A stretch of DNA of 64,000 bases from Pandoraea sp. PE-S2T-3 (GTDB taxonomy: Bacteria; Pseudomonadota; Gammaproteobacteria; Burkholderiales; Burkholderiaceae), in assembly GCF_002179965.1 (NCBI RefSeq), contig NZ_NGUQ01000006.1, forward strand, positions 49,380-113,379, in the 5' to 3' direction. Position 1 is the stretch's first letter; every line of letters begins with the position of its first letter. The notes under the pieces were generated by a model. The model was not told where the DNA came from. It made no database searches and saw nothing but the letters and a program-made list of their open reading frames with translations. The position numbers were made by a program, and so were the translations under genes. Shown piece by piece: positions 45,265 through 54,313 of the stretch.

Positions 45265-47868
45265 TTATGCGCCGTTCGGCGTGTGCCCGGGCAAATCGCC
45301 CGGCACCGCCCGGGCAGCTTGCCCCGGCGCTCCGTTCGCTCCCACGCCCGCAACCGCCGTCGTTGTGACACCCGTGCTATTTGCCGGACGCCAGCGGCGC
45401 AACAACAGCGCGTTGCTCACGACGCTCACGCTGCTGAGTGCCATCGCCGCCCCGGCGATCACCGGGCTCAGCAACCCCAACGCCGCCAGCGGAATGCCGA
45501 CCACGTTGTACGCGAAGGCCCAGAACAGGTTTTGCCGGATCTTCGACCACGTGCGGCGCGACACGTCGATGGCATCGGCAACCCGCAGCGGGTCACCGCG
45601 CATGAGCGTAATGCCGGCGGTCTGCATCGCCACGTCCGTACCCGACCCCATGGCGATGCCGACATCGGCTGCCGCGAGTGCCGGAGCATCGTTGATACCG
45701 TCGCCGACCATCGCTACGACCGCGCCGTCGCGCTTGAGTTGCGTAATGACTTGCGCCTTATGCTCCGGCAACACGTCGGCGTGCACCTCGTCGAGCCCCA
45801 GCGCCGCCGCGACCGCATTGGCGCTGCCCGCGTTGTCGCCCGTCACCATCACCGTGCGCACGCCCAATGCGTGCAGCCGTTCGACCGCCTCGCGCGCCGA
45901 GGCCTTGACGGTGTCGCCAAAGGCCAGCAAACCCAGCAACCGGGGAGATTCGATAGGGTTCACACCGGCACTTGCCCGAGCGTCGCCATCGCCGATGCCG
46001 CCCGCGTTGCCACTGACATTGCGCCCCGTATCCACCAGCCACGACACCGTGCGTCCTTCGCTGGCCAGCCGTGCGGCCTCCTGCGCCAATTCGCCTTGCG
46101 ACACATGCAGTTCGTCGAGCAACCGTGCATTGCCCAACTGAAGCGCATGCGCCATGCCCGACTCGGTGATACGAGCGCGCATGCCGCGCCCCGGCAACGC
46201 CGCAATGTCACTCGCCACCGGTACATTGCCCGCGAGACCGGCCTCGTCGGCGGCCGAGATCACCGCCTTCGCCAACGGATGCGAACTTCCCGACTGCACG
46301 GCCGCCGTCCAGCGCAGCAACGTTTGTGCTTCCACGCCCGATGCGGGCAAGTAGGCGACCAGACGTGGCTTGCCTTCGGTCAGCGTGCCCGTCTTGTCGA
46401 AGGCAACGACGCTCACCCGATGCGCCAGTTCAAGCGCTTCGGCATCCTTGATGAGAATGCCCTGCCGCGCAGCGGCTCCCGTGCCCACCATGATCGCGGC
46501 GGGCGTCGCCAACCCCAGCGCACACGGACACGCGATCACCAGCACTGCCACTGCATTGAGCATGGCGGCTTCGAAGCCGATGCCCAAGGCCCAGCCGGCC
46601 ACCAACGTGATGAGTGCGATCACGACCACCACCGGCACAAACACGGCGGCCACCCGGTCGACGGCCCGCTGAATCGGCGCCTTGCCCGCTTGTGCGTCTT
46701 CGACCATGCGAATGATGCGGGCGAGCGCGCTATCGGCACCCACGGCCGTCGTTTCGACGCGCAATGTCCCCGCGCCGTTGATCGAACCGCCGACGACGGT
46801 ATCCCCTGCCGCTTTGTCGATCGGCAACGGCTCGCCGGTCAGCAACGATTCATCGAGCTGACTCGCACCGTCGCGAATCACGCCGTCGACGGGCAACCGT
46901 TCACCGGCGCGCACGATGACCCAATCACCGACGACCACCTGACCGAGCGGCACGCTCACCTCATTGGCCGCGCCATGCGGATCACGCAGCACACGCGCCG
47001 TCTCCGGACGCAGCGCCGCCAGCGCGCGAATCGCCTCGACCGTACGGCGCTTGGCGCGCGCCTCGAGCCACTTGCCGAGCAGCACCAAAGTGATGACGAC
47101 CGCCGCCGCTTCGAAATACAGGTGCGGCGTGCTGCCCTCGGGCGCACGCCACCATTCGTAAAGACTCAGGCCATAAGCGGCCGACGTCCCCAGCGCGACG
47201 AGCAAGTCCATATTGCCGCTGCCGGCCCGCACGGCCTTGTAACCCGCGCGATAAAACCGGGCACCGAGCCAGAACTGCACCGGCGTGGCGAGCAGAAATT
47301 GCACCCACGACGGCGGCATCAGATGCACACCGAACGGTTCGAGCAGCATCGGCAACAACAACGGCAACGACAGCAGCGCCGCCACGGCAACCGGCCACCA
47401 CGCCGGGCCCTCGTGCGAGGCCGCCTCGGCCGCCGGGTCGGTGACCGGCGTCGCTTCGTAGCCCGCCTTCTGCACGGCAGCCGTGAGTACGGCCGCATCC
47501 ACCGCGCCGCGAACGCCACGCACTGTGGCTTTCTCCGTCGCCAGATTGACACTCGCCTCCACCACGCCGGGCACCGCACGCAACGCTTTTTCGACACGTC
47601 CGGCGCACGACGCGCAGGTCATGCCGCCAATGGCCAACTCGAACGATTGCTCGGCCACCTGATAGCCCGCGTCGCTCACCGCATGCTCCATGGCGCCCAG
47701 CAATGCCGACGGCGTCACGTCCGGCGATGCCTCCACCGCCGCCGTCTCCGTGGCGAGGTTCACCGTCGCGTTGGCAACGCCGGGGACGCGCCGCAATGCC
47801 TTCTCGACACGCGTCACGCACGAAGCGCAGGTCATGCCTTCGATGCCGACCGACCAGTTCTGAGTCAT
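45265..47868 (-). CDS. copA: copper-exporting P-type ATPase CopA
   Basis: An 867-residue P1B-type ATPase that pumps Cu(I) out of the cytoplasm. Two N-terminal heavy-metal domains each carry GMTCASC (Cys at about residues 14/17 and 86/89). The membrane metal site is the CPC motif, [13 protein letters not shown] (about 445). The phosphorylated aspartate is in DKTGTLTEG (about 489). The actuator TGEP is present ([11 protein letters not shown]) and the hinge is [20 protein letters not shown] (about 720). Length is typical for two-HMA CopA. Start ATG 47868 with GAGGCGCTCAA before it. A CueR operator lies upstream. Confidence 0.97.
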   Translation of the reverse strand: MTQNWSVGIEGMTCASCVTRVEKALRRVPGVANATVNLATETAAVEASPDVTPSALLGAMEHAVSDAGYQVAEQSFELAIGGMTCASCAGRVEKALRAVPGVVEASVNLATEKATVRGVRGAVDAAVLTAAVQKAGYEATPVTDPAAEAASHEGPAWWPVAVAALLSLPLLLPMLLEPFGVHLMPPSWVQFLLATPVQFWLGARFYRAGYKAVRAGSGNMDLLVALGTSAAYGLSLYEWWRAPEGSTPHLYFEAAAVVITLVLLGKWLEARAKRRTVEAIRALAALRPETARVLRDPHGAANEVSVPLGQVVVGDWVIVRAGERLPVDGVIRDGASQLDESLLTGEPLPIDKAAGDTVVGGSINGAGTLRVETTAVGADSALARIIRMVEDAQAGKAPIQRAVDRVAAVFVPVVVVIALITLVAGWALGIGFEAAMLNAVAVLVIACPCALGLATPAAIMVGTGAAARQGILIKDAEALELAHRVSVVAFDKTGTLTEGKPRLVAYLPASGVEAQTLLRWTAAVQSGSSHPLAKAVISAADEAGLAGNVPVASDIAALPGRGMRARITESGMAHALQLGNARLLDELHVSQGELAQEAARLASEGRTVSWLVDTGRNVSGNAGGIGDGDARASAGVNPIESPRLLGLLAFGDTVKASAREAVERLHALGVRTVMVTGDNAGSANAVAAALGLDEVHADVLPEHKAQVITQLKRDGAVVAMVGDGINDAPALAAADVGIAMGSGTDVAMQTAGITLMRGDPLRVADAIDVSRRTWSKIRQNLFWAFAYNVVGIPLAALGLLSPVIAGAAMALSSVSVVSNALLLRRWRPANSTGVTTTAVAGVGANGAPGQAARAVPGDLPGHTPNGA

Positions 47869-47904
47869 TTGAGCGCCTCCATGAGCACTGTCATCATGTG
47901 TCGA

Positions 47905-47935
47905 AGCATAGACCTTGCCATGACAGGAAGGTCAA
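47905..47935 (-). promoter_or_regulatory. CueR-type operator/promoter of copA
   Basis: Read on the minus strand: TTGACC (-35, 47930-47935), a 19-bp spacer, then TATGCT (-10, 47905-47910). The spacer contains the dyad ACCTTCC-N7-GCAAGGT. The elongated spacer with this dyad is the hallmark of MerR/CueR-activated promoters. Confidence 0.85.
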
Positions 47936-48126
47936 GCATATTGCGGCAACTCGCCGCGACATATTGCCTCGGCGGCCGCTGGTGAACCTCTGGCGGGCGA
48001 TTACCGAGCAGCGGCGGGGTCCAGCCGCGAGAACACGATGCAAGACAAGCCATCACCATACCGCCACCGGAACCGCGCGGGTTTGGGCCGCGTCTGACCC
48101 GTCACGCGAATGGGCTGAAAAATCGC
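47936..48126. other. region between the two CueR operators
   Basis: No gene or clear element seen between the divergent copA and copZ promoters. Confidence 0.5.
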
Positions 48127-48157
48127 TTGAGCTTCCCGTTATAGGAAGGTCTATGAT
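48127..48157 (+). promoter_or_regulatory. CueR-type operator/promoter of copZ
   Basis: TTGAGC (-35, 48127-48132), a 19-bp spacer and TATGAT (-10, 48152-48157). The spacer holds the dyad GCTTCC-N7-GGAAGGT, the CueR pattern, closely matching the one before copA. Confidence 0.85.
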
Positions 48158-48247
48158 CGGTTCACGTCAGAAGGGATACCGAAGCAACGGAAGCCCCCGG
48201 ACTCCCCAAACCTCGAACCTGTTGGTCAGTTACTCAAGGAGTACATC

Positions 48248-48445
48248 ATGCAAGTACAAGTCGAAGGAATGAGCTGCGGTCATTGCGTCAAGGCCGTCAC
48301 GCGTGCCATCACCGAGCGCGACGCCGCCGCAAAGGTCAATGTGGATCTGGGCGCAGGCCGTGTCGATGTCGACAGCCGCCTCTCCCCGGCCGAAGTGACG
48401 GCGGCCATCGCCGATGCTGGCTATACGGTCAAAGGCACCAACTAA
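48248..48445 (+). CDS. copZ: copper chaperone CopZ (HMA domain)
   Basis: A 65-residue heavy-metal-associated protein of ferredoxin-like fold. The metal site is GMSCGHCVKAV (Cys at about residues 10 and 13, with a His between). The remaining HMA elements are KVNVDLGAGRVDVDSRLSPA and VTAAIADAGYTVK. It delivers Cu(I) to CopA. The ATG at 48248 follows AAGGAGTACATC. It is divergent from copA and has its own CueR operator upstream. Role inferred from family and context. Confidence 0.94.
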   Translation: MQVQVEGMSCGHCVKAVTRAITERDAAAKVNVDLGAGRVDVDSRLSPAEVTAAIADAGYTVKGTN

Positions 48446-48644
48446 ACGTCATTACCTGACATCCGTGAGGCTCACGCGCCTCACGGACACGCCCTCCCTC
48501 CCCCCCGCATACCCCCGCCGTCAACGCTGCCTCCTCAGCAGACTTCCCGCACCTTGTGCTACGCTTTGTCTCGCTGAAGATGCAGTCGCCGCCCTTTGGG
48601 GCACTCATGGCATTCATGACACGCTGCGTCCTTGGCATACACGT
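48446..48644. other. region between copZ and the FMN riboswitch
   Basis: About 200 bp. It holds the end of the copZ transcript (CGTGAGGCTCACGCGCCTCACGG around 48463-48486, a hairpin given in part) and the likely promoter of the riboswitch transcript. No gene seen. Confidence 0.5.
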
Positions 48645-48814
48645 CTTCAGGGCGGGGTGAAAGTCCCCACCGGCGGTATGTGAGAGGTGCAGTTCGCGCT
48701 GCACGCTCATGAGCCCGCGAGCGCTTGCCACCGTTGCTTTCGCAACACCGGCAGGGTCAGCAGATCTGGTGCGAAGCCAGAGCCGACGGTCATAGTCCGG
48801 ATGAGAGAAGATGC
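48645..48814 (+). ncRNA. FMN riboswitch (RFN element) upstream of ribB
   Basis: The conserved RFN parts appear in order: TCTTCAGGGCGGGGTGAAAG near 48645, TCCCCACCGGCGGTA, GAGCCCGCGAGCG, GGTCAGCAGATCTGGTG, GAAGCCAGAGCCGACGGT and CATAGTCCGGATGAGAGAAGATG at the end (given in shorter pieces). It senses FMN and lowers ribB expression when FMN is plentiful. A hairpin CCATGGGA...TCCCATGG (48830-48850) follows and may belong to the expression platform. Confidence 0.96.
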
Positions 48815-48829
48815 GTCGATACCCGCGCT

Positions 48830-48850
48830 CCATGGGATGCCGTCCCATGG
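48830..48850 (+). promoter_or_regulatory. hairpin between FMN aptamer and ribB
   Basis: CCATGGGA (48830-48837) pairs with TCCCATGG (48843-48850) over TGCCG. It has no T tract, so it is more likely a step in a translational or structural switch than a terminator. Confidence 0.45.
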
Positions 48851-48912
48851 TGACGTCCGTTCGCATGCCCTGAAACGTTTTTCGCCCGATCTATTTACGC
48901 GAGGAGCGTTTC

Positions 48913-49659
48913 ATGTCCGTCAATACCAGCAACGCCAGCACCACCCGCAACACCCAAGCCGTACCGCAAGCCTCGACAGCCACCGCCGCCAACGCGGATG
49001 ACAACCTGTTGGCCTACCCCGCTTTCGCCAATCTGCCGCCGGTCGAAGTGCGTCTTGCCGCGTCGCTCGAAGCGATGCGCGAGGGCCGTCCCGTCATTCT
49101 CATGGACGATCTCGACCGTGAGAACGAAGCCGATCTGATCATCGCCGCTGAAAAAATCACGCCCGCCACCATGGCCATGCTGATTCGCGAGTGCAGCGGC
49201 ATCGTCTGCCTCTGCCTGCCCGACGAAACCCTGCGCCGTCTCGATCTGCCGCCCATGGTCGACCAGAACCAGAGCCGTTACGGCACGGCGTTCACGGTGA
49301 CGATCGAAGCGCGTGAGGGCGTGACGACCGGCGTGTCGGCCGTGGACCGCGTGACCACGATTCGCACTGCCATTGCCGACGACGCCAAGCCGTCGGATCT
49401 GTCGCGCCCCGGTCATGTGTTTCCGCTGCGTGCGCAGCCGGGCGGCGTGCTGACGCGCCGCGGCCACACGGAAGGTTCGGTCGATCTGGCGATGCTCGCC
49501 GGTCTGAAGCCGGCCGCCGTGTTGTGTGAACTCATGAACCCGGACGGCACCATGACGCGTGGCGCCGAGATCGAGCGCTTTGCCGAACTGCACAACCTGC
49601 CCATCCTCACGATCGACGAACTGGCAACGTACCGCCGCGATCAGGCACAGGCAGCGTAA
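48913..49659 (+). CDS. ribB: 3,4-dihydroxy-2-butanone-4-phosphate synthase RibB
   Basis: A 248-residue riboflavin-pathway enzyme that converts ribulose 5-phosphate to 3,4-dihydroxy-2-butanone 4-phosphate and formate. Signatures: [20 protein letters not shown] (about residues 61-80, metal site E), [39 protein letters not shown], and [20 protein letters not shown] with HTEGSVDLA. It has no GTP cyclohydrolase II domain, so this is the single-domain form. The N-terminal 35 residues are Thr/Ala/Asn-rich. The ATG at 48913 follows GCGAGGAGCGTTTC. It is under the FMN riboswitch. The symbol separates it from the bifunctional RibBA form. Confidence 0.96.
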   Translation: MSVNTSNASTTRNTQAVPQASTATAANADDNLLAYPAFANLPPVEVRLAASLEAMREGRPVILMDDLDRENEADLIIAAEKITPATMAMLIRECSGIVCLCLPDETLRRLDLPPMVDQNQSRYGTAFTVTIEAREGVTTGVSAVDRVTTIRTAIADDAKPSDLSRPGHVFPLRAQPGGVLTRRGHTEGSVDLAMLAGLKPAAVLCELMNPDGTMTRGAEIERFAELHNLPILTIDELATYRRDQAQAA

Positions 49660-49815
49660 GCACGCTGAAATGGGTATCGCGCGCTTTCCGGGGTGCGGTA
49701 CCCACACCGCCCCCGCGTCGACATTTCCCTCTAACGCCGTGATACACGGTCATGCGAAACCGCTTCTATAATCGCCTGACATGCCTATCATCATAAAAGT
49801 TACGAGGAAGACGTC

Positions 49816-50406
49816 ATGACGCAGAGTGCCCCCACCCTGAAATCCGTCAAACCCGATGCCGCTGCGGTGCTTGCCCAGTGGGAAGCCGACGAGGCCGCCG
49901 TGCGTGCACGGGTCGAGCGCGATGGCGCAGCGCGTTATGGCGTGGCGAACCCATCGGACGTCATCGGCCTGTCGGGCAATGAGATTTTTCAGGCGATGTT
50001 CGACGGCAAGCTGCCGATGCCGCCGATCAGCGAAACGCTCGGATTCATCGCCATCGACATCGCCGACGGTCACGCGATCTTTCAGGGCAAGCCGGCACTT
50101 CCCTATTACAACCCGCTGGGCTCGATCCACGGCGGCTGGTTCGCCACGCTGCTCGATTCGGCCGTCGGATGTGCCATCCATTCGACCTTGCCCGCCGGAC
50201 GCAGCTACACCACGCTCGAACTCAAGACGAACATGGTGCGTGCGCTCACGCGCGACGTGCCGCTGGTGCGCGCCGAAGGCAAAGTGATTCAGGTCGGGCG
50301 TCAGGTCGGGATTGCCGAAGCCCGCATCGTCGGACCGGACGGCACGCTGTACGCGCACGCGACGACGACGTGTCTGGTCTTCGACTTCCCGCCGCGCAAG
50401 GGGTAG
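49816..50406 (+). CDS. PaaI family thioesterase (hotdog fold)
   Basis: A 196-residue hotdog-fold acyl-CoA thioesterase. The core is at about residues 75-190: the catalytic segment LGSIHGGWFATLLDSAVGCA (about 97-116) with the conserved HGG, then GRSYTTLELKTNMVRAL and RTVPD-like VGRQVGIAEARIVGPDG. The N-terminal 70 residues are an extension seen in many Burkholderiales members. The ATG at 49816 has ACGAGGAAGACGTC before it, and TATAAT at about 49767-49772 may be its -10. A strong terminator follows. Substrate not known; phenylacetyl-CoA type or medium-chain acyl-CoA is possible. Confidence 0.9.
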   Translation: MTQSAPTLKSVKPDAAAVLAQWEADEAAVRARVERDGAARYGVANPSDVIGLSGNEIFQAMFDGKLPMPPISETLGFIAIDIADGHAIFQGKPALPYYNPLGSIHGGWFATLLDSAVGCAIHSTLPAGRSYTTLELKTNMVRALTRDVPLVRAEGKVIQVGRQVGIAEARIVGPDGTLYAHATTTCLVFDFPPRKG

Positions 50407-50510
50407 GGTCGCGAACTCGCGAGGTCGAGCGGTCGTGAGATCGAGAGATCGGCGGCCCGCGAGATCGAAGAGGCGCGAGGCGTAATACGCGGATGACGTC
50501 AGGCCACTGA

Positions 50511-50553
50511 ACAAAAAAAGCCCGCCGGAGACCATACTCCGGCGGGCTTTTTA
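50511..50553. terminator. bidirectional terminator between thioesterase and antiporter genes
   Basis: GCCCGCCGGAG (50520-50530) pairs with CTCCGGCGGGC (50537-50547), with A's before and T's after, serving both convergent genes. Confidence 0.9.
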
Positions 50554-50608
50554 TTAGGCGGCTACGGCGCAAACTCCTTCGCGCCGCCAGTCACCTCAAT
50601 CAGTGCAC

Positions 50609-52405
50609 TCAGTGCGAACCACCACCGCCCTGCGGGCCACCGCCGTGATCGCTTTCCGGCTGGTGCTCCATGGTTTCCTTGAGCGCGATTTGCAGCTTGG
50701 CGTGCATGCGCACGAACCAGCTGCGCATGACAACGGCCAGCACCACCGTCCCGGCGACGATCAGCACGATCATCTCGGTCGACGGCAGAATGCTCGCCGA
50801 GAGCGCCGCCACCAGCAGAATCACGCCGACCATCGCCGCAATCGGCAGAATCTCGGCGACCACGCGACGCACTTGCAACGTATAGCGTCCCGTCAGGCTA
50901 GGCGGTACCGACAACTCGACCAGCAGCAGCGAAAGCGACTTGAGCTTGCGATACACCGCAATCAGGAACGGCAGCGACACCACGAGCGCACCGCCCCAGA
51001 CCACCGCGCTTTGCAGACTCGGGTCACGCACCCACGGCGACATCAGTTCCGCCAGTCGACGATAGAAGAACGCCCCGCCGAGGAAAATCGTCACCACCAG
51101 CGCCAGATTGATCGCCACGCTGACCACAATGCGGCGCACGATGCCCACGATGGCCGCGCTGTCGCCTGTCAGTTGAATGCTTTGCAGCCACTGCGTGTAT
51201 TGCCCGAGCACGTACGACAGACGCCCCGGCATCACACGGCCGAGCCAGCCCGTGAACGGATCGGCACCGCGAATCAGATACGGCGTGAGCAGCGTCGTGA
51301 TGACCGACACCGCCACGGCAATCGGGTACAAAAAGTCGCTCGTCACCTTCAGCGACAGCCCCAGCGACGCGATGATGAACGAAAACTCGCCGATCTGCGA
51401 CAGGCCCATGCCCACCCGCATCGAGGTTCTGCCATCCTGCCCCGACATGAACGCCCCGAGTCCGCACGACACGATCTTGCCCACGACCACTGCCACCGTG
51501 ATCACCAGAATCGGCACGATGTACGTGCTGAGCACGTGCGGGTCGAGCAGCAGCCCGATGGTCACGAAGAAGATTGCACTGAACATGTCGCGCAGTGGCG
51601 CGACCAGCCGCTCGATGGTGTGCAGCTCCCGCGCTTCGGCCATGATCGCGCCGATGAGAAACGCGCCGAGTGCCACGCTGTAGCCCATCTGGATGACCAG
51701 CAGACAGAAGCCGAAGCATAGGCCGAGCACCACCACGAGCAACATCTCGTCGCTCTTGAACTTCGCCACGTAACCGAGAATGCGTGGCACGAGCAAGATG
51801 CCCACCACGAGCGACACGACCATGAACAGCAGCAGCTTGCCCAGCGTGAACGTGGCTTCGCCCGCATCGACCGAGCCGCTGATGGCAATGCCCGAGAGCA
51901 ACGCGATCATGCCGATGGCGAGCACGTCTTCCACGATCAGCACGCCGAAGATGAGCTGCGCGAAGCGCTCCTTCTTCATGCCGAGTTCGTCGAGTGCCTT
52001 GACGATGATGGTGGTCGACGAAATCGCCAGCATGGCCCCGAGGAAGATCGAATCCATCGCCTTCCAGCCGAAGAAGCGGCCGATCTCGTAGCCGATCCAG
52101 AGCATCAGCACGATCTCGGTCAGCGCCGCCACGAACGCGGTCACGCCCACGCGCGCGAGCTTGCGCAAGCTGAATTCCAGCCCCAGCGAGAACATCAGGA
52201 ACACGACCCCGAGCTCGGCCAGAATGCCGATCGTCTTCTCGTCGTGTATGAGGGCAAACGGCGGTGTGTACGGGCCGATGATCACGCCCGCCACGATGTA
52301 GCCGAGCACGACCGGTTGCCGGAACCGGTTGAAGATGACCGTCACGATGCCGGCAAGCAGCATGATGACGGCCAGGTCCTGAATGAAGTCGATGGCGTGA
52401 TGCAT
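50609..52405 (-). CDS. CPA2 family cation:proton antiporter (KefB/YbaL-like, no RCK domain)
   Basis: A 598-residue inner-membrane monovalent cation/proton antiporter with about 12 hydrophobic segments in the first 390 residues. Family motifs: FRQPVVLGYIVAGVIIGPYT (about residues 27-46), ELGVVFLMFSLGLEFSLRKL (about 63-82), SSTTIIVKALDEL (about 128-140) and GLSQIGEFSFIIASLGLSLK (about 338-357). Usual KefB/YbaL proteins carry a C-terminal TrkA-N (RCK) domain; here the C-terminal part instead has three further hydrophobic segments (about 430-580) and a Gly/His-rich end. Ion specificity (K+ or Na+) is unclear. The ATG at 52405 is the family start. Confidence 0.9.
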   Translation of the reverse strand: MHHAIDFIQDLAVIMLLAGIVTVIFNRFRQPVVLGYIVAGVIIGPYTPPFALIHDEKTIGILAELGVVFLMFSLGLEFSLRKLARVGVTAFVAALTEIVLMLWIGYEIGRFFGWKAMDSIFLGAMLAISSTTIIVKALDELGMKKERFAQLIFGVLIVEDVLAIGMIALLSGIAISGSVDAGEATFTLGKLLLFMVVSLVVGILLVPRILGYVAKFKSDEMLLVVVLGLCFGFCLLVIQMGYSVALGAFLIGAIMAEARELHTIERLVAPLRDMFSAIFFVTIGLLLDPHVLSTYIVPILVITVAVVVGKIVSCGLGAFMSGQDGRTSMRVGMGLSQIGEFSFIIASLGLSLKVTSDFLYPIAVAVSVITTLLTPYLIRGADPFTGWLGRVMPGRLSYVLGQYTQWLQSIQLTGDSAAIVGIVRRIVVSVAINLALVVTIFLGGAFFYRRLAELMSPWVRDPSLQSAVVWGGALVVSLPFLIAVYRKLKSLSLLLVELSVPPSLTGRYTLQVRRVVAEILPIAAMVGVILLVAALSASILPSTEMIVLIVAGTVVLAVVMRSWFVRMHAKLQIALKETMEHQPESDHGGGPQGGGGSH

Positions 52406-52884
52406 CCGATACGTTCTCCCCGCGGCGTGTTACGCCGGTATTGCTGTTCTTGATGTCACGCCAAACGCCGCGCCGCAACCCGAAGGCCGCCGCGCCAACA
52501 CAAGGCGTGATGCTTGATAAAGGTGGGAAGCCGGCTGAGACCCTGCCGGCTTGATAGACGTTGCGCGTGTCGCCCCTGGCGCGGGCGTGCCGCCGGGCGG
52601 TTGGTCTTGCATGCGCCTCATTCGGATACCCCGCGCTGGAGGTCCAACGCAGGGGGAATGTCCGCAAGGCACGGTGCGACCGCGATACCACCCGCGCGCG
52701 CCGAATCAATATACGCGATGGGCGGAGACGCGCGCAACCCATGATTGACGGGGCTCTTCACAAAAAATTCCCCAAAATTCCTGCGAATCGCCCCTTCCGA
52801 TGAAATTTTTTTACTTGCGTTTTGTCGCGCCGCACTGTGAAATATCACAACAATATCAATTGAATTTCACAGGAGTGCGTTTTC
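52406..52884. other. intergenic region between antiporter and DUF2848 operon
   Basis: About 480 bp with no supported gene. It holds a hairpin AAGCCGGC...GCCGGCTT at about 52528-52553 and the palindrome TGTGA-AATA-TCACA at 52836-52849 near the operon's start. Short open frames here lack ribosome sites. Confidence 0.5.
52836..52849. promoter_or_regulatory. candidate GntR operator TGTGA-N4-TCACA
   Basis: A 14-bp palindrome 36 bp before the DUF2848 start. The spacing (4) differs from CRP sites (6). Position and symmetry fit a site for the GntR regulator encoded in the same operon; this is inference. Confidence 0.4.
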
Positions 52885-53592
52885 ATGAGTTCCCGTTTGT
52901 CGTTTGCGGTGCTTGCGGTGTCACAAGGCGACGCCTCCGTTGCCGCCAAGGTGCCCGTCACCGCATCTGTCGATACGCTGATCATTGCCGGCTGGGCCGG
53001 GCGCGATCGTGACGCGGTCGAGCATCACATTGCCGAATTGGCGGCCCTCGGTGTGCGCCGCCCGTCGGCCACGCCGTGTTTCTACCGGCTGGCCCCGGCC
53101 TTGCTCTCGCAGGACGACGCCATCGACGTGGTCGGCCAGACCAGCAGCGGCGAAGCCGAGTGCGTGCTGGTGCAAAGCGACGCCGGTTTGCTGGTGAGCG
53201 TGGGCTCCGACCACACCGACCGCGAGGTCGAGGCCTACGGTGTCACCGTGTCGAAACAGGTCTGCGGCAAGCCGGTCGCGCGTGAGGCGTGGCGCTTTGC
53301 CGACGTGGCAGGTCACTGGGATCAACTGGAACTGCGCTCGTGGGTCACGCGCGGCGGCGTCCGGCACCTGTATCAGGAAGGCACGGTGGCCGGCCTGCTC
53401 TCGCCGCAGGAGCTGATGGCAAAACTGGGGCCGGACGGCTTGCCTGCTGGCGCCGCGATGTTCTGTGGCACACTCGCTGCCATCGGCGGCGTCGCCGGGG
53501 GCGACGTGTTCGAAATCGAACTGCGCGACCCGGTGCTCGGCCGCGCTATCCGGCATCGCTACGCCACGCAGGCGCTGGCCATCGCCGACTGA
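52885..53592 (+). CDS. DUF2848 family protein
   Basis: A 235-residue protein of the DUF2848 family, which has a fumarylacetoacetate-hydrolase-like fold. Family signature: VGSDHTDREVEAYGVTVSKQ (about residues 110-129), then CGKPVAREAWRFADVAGHWD and LELRSWVTRGGVRHLYQEG. The late GGVAGGDVFEIELRDPVLGR is also typical. The start ATG 52885 has CACAGGAGTGCGTTTTC, a good ribosome site. It is the first gene of an operon with GntR and amidase genes, 14 and 2 bp apart. DUF2848 genes are repeatedly found next to amidases, which suggests a linked catabolic step; substrate unknown. Confidence 0.9.
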   Translation: MSSRLSFAVLAVSQGDASVAAKVPVTASVDTLIIAGWAGRDRDAVEHHIAELAALGVRRPSATPCFYRLAPALLSQDDAIDVVGQTSSGEAECVLVQSDAGLLVSVGSDHTDREVEAYGVTVSKQVCGKPVAREAWRFADVAGHWDQLELRSWVTRGGVRHLYQEGTVAGLLSPQELMAKLGPDGLPAGAAMFCGTLAAIGGVAGGDVFEIELRDPVLGRAIRHRYATQALAIAD

Positions 53593-53606
53593 TCTCCCCC
53601 GATTCG

Positions 53607-54311
53607 ATGCTCAACGACACGCCCGACGCTTCCGCCCCCGCCGCCCCTGCGGCCTCCCCTCGCGCCGCTGTGCCCGCCGATGGCCGCAGCCTCACCGAGC
53701 GCGCCTACGAGGCGATCAAGCACGACATCATCACCTTGCGGCTGCGTCCGGGCGAAACGCTCAACGAAGCCCAGTTGATGCAGTCGACGGGGCTCGGGCG
53801 CACGCCGGTGCATCAGGCGATGCACCGTCTGGCGCTCGAAGGCTTGCTCGTGATCCTGCCGCGCAAAGGCGCCATGGTCGCGCCGGTCTCGCTCAACGAT
53901 GCGCTCGAGATCATCGACGTGCGCATGATCAACGAGACCTACTGCGTCGAACTGGCCGCCCGCGCGGCGACACCCGACGACCTCGCGGCGATCAAAGCCG
54001 TGCTGGCGCGCTCGCGCGACGCCATTGCGGCACGCGACGTGGCCGTGATGATGGCCATCGACCGGGACTTCCATCTGGCGATCTCGCGCGCCTCGCGCAA
54101 CCAGACGCTGGCCGAGTTGCTGCGCGGCCTGCACGAGCGCTCGCTGCGCTTCTGGTTTCTGGCCCTGTCCACGCCGAGCCATCTGGAAGGCGTGTTCGAC
54201 GAGCATCTCGAACTGTATGAAGCCTTGGCGGCACACGACGCCGAGCGCGCCCGCCGGGCAATTGCCCGGCATATCGAAGAATTCCGCACCCATATTCTGA
54301 AAGCGATCTGA
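53607..54311 (+). CDS. GntR family regulator, FadR/FCD type
   Basis: A 234-residue transcriptional repressor. The GntR winged helix is at about residues 28-95 (LTERAYEAIKHDIITLRLRP, LNEAQLMQSTGLGRTPVHQA). The FCD effector domain follows (about 100-230), with metal-binding histidine and acid positions in DRDFHLAISRASRNQTL and LYEALAAHDAERARRAIARH. ATG at 53607 follows the DUF2848 stop by 14 bp. It is in the operon it most likely controls, through the palindrome at 52836 or a nearby site. Ligand probably an organic acid or amide breakdown product. Confidence 0.9.
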   Translation: MLNDTPDASAPAAPAASPRAAVPADGRSLTERAYEAIKHDIITLRLRPGETLNEAQLMQSTGLGRTPVHQAMHRLALEGLLVILPRKGAMVAPVSLNDALEIIDVRMINETYCVELAARAATPDDLAAIKAVLARSRDAIAARDVAVMMAIDRDFHLAISRASRNQTLAELLRGLHERSLRFWFLALSTPSHLEGVFDEHLELYEALAAHDAERARRAIARHIEEFRTHILKAI

Positions 54312-54313
54312 AC

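Noticed and set aside
45283..47985. A 900-codon plus-strand open frame across copA
   Set aside because: Antisense shadow of copA, with Arg/His-rich composition and no ribosome site.
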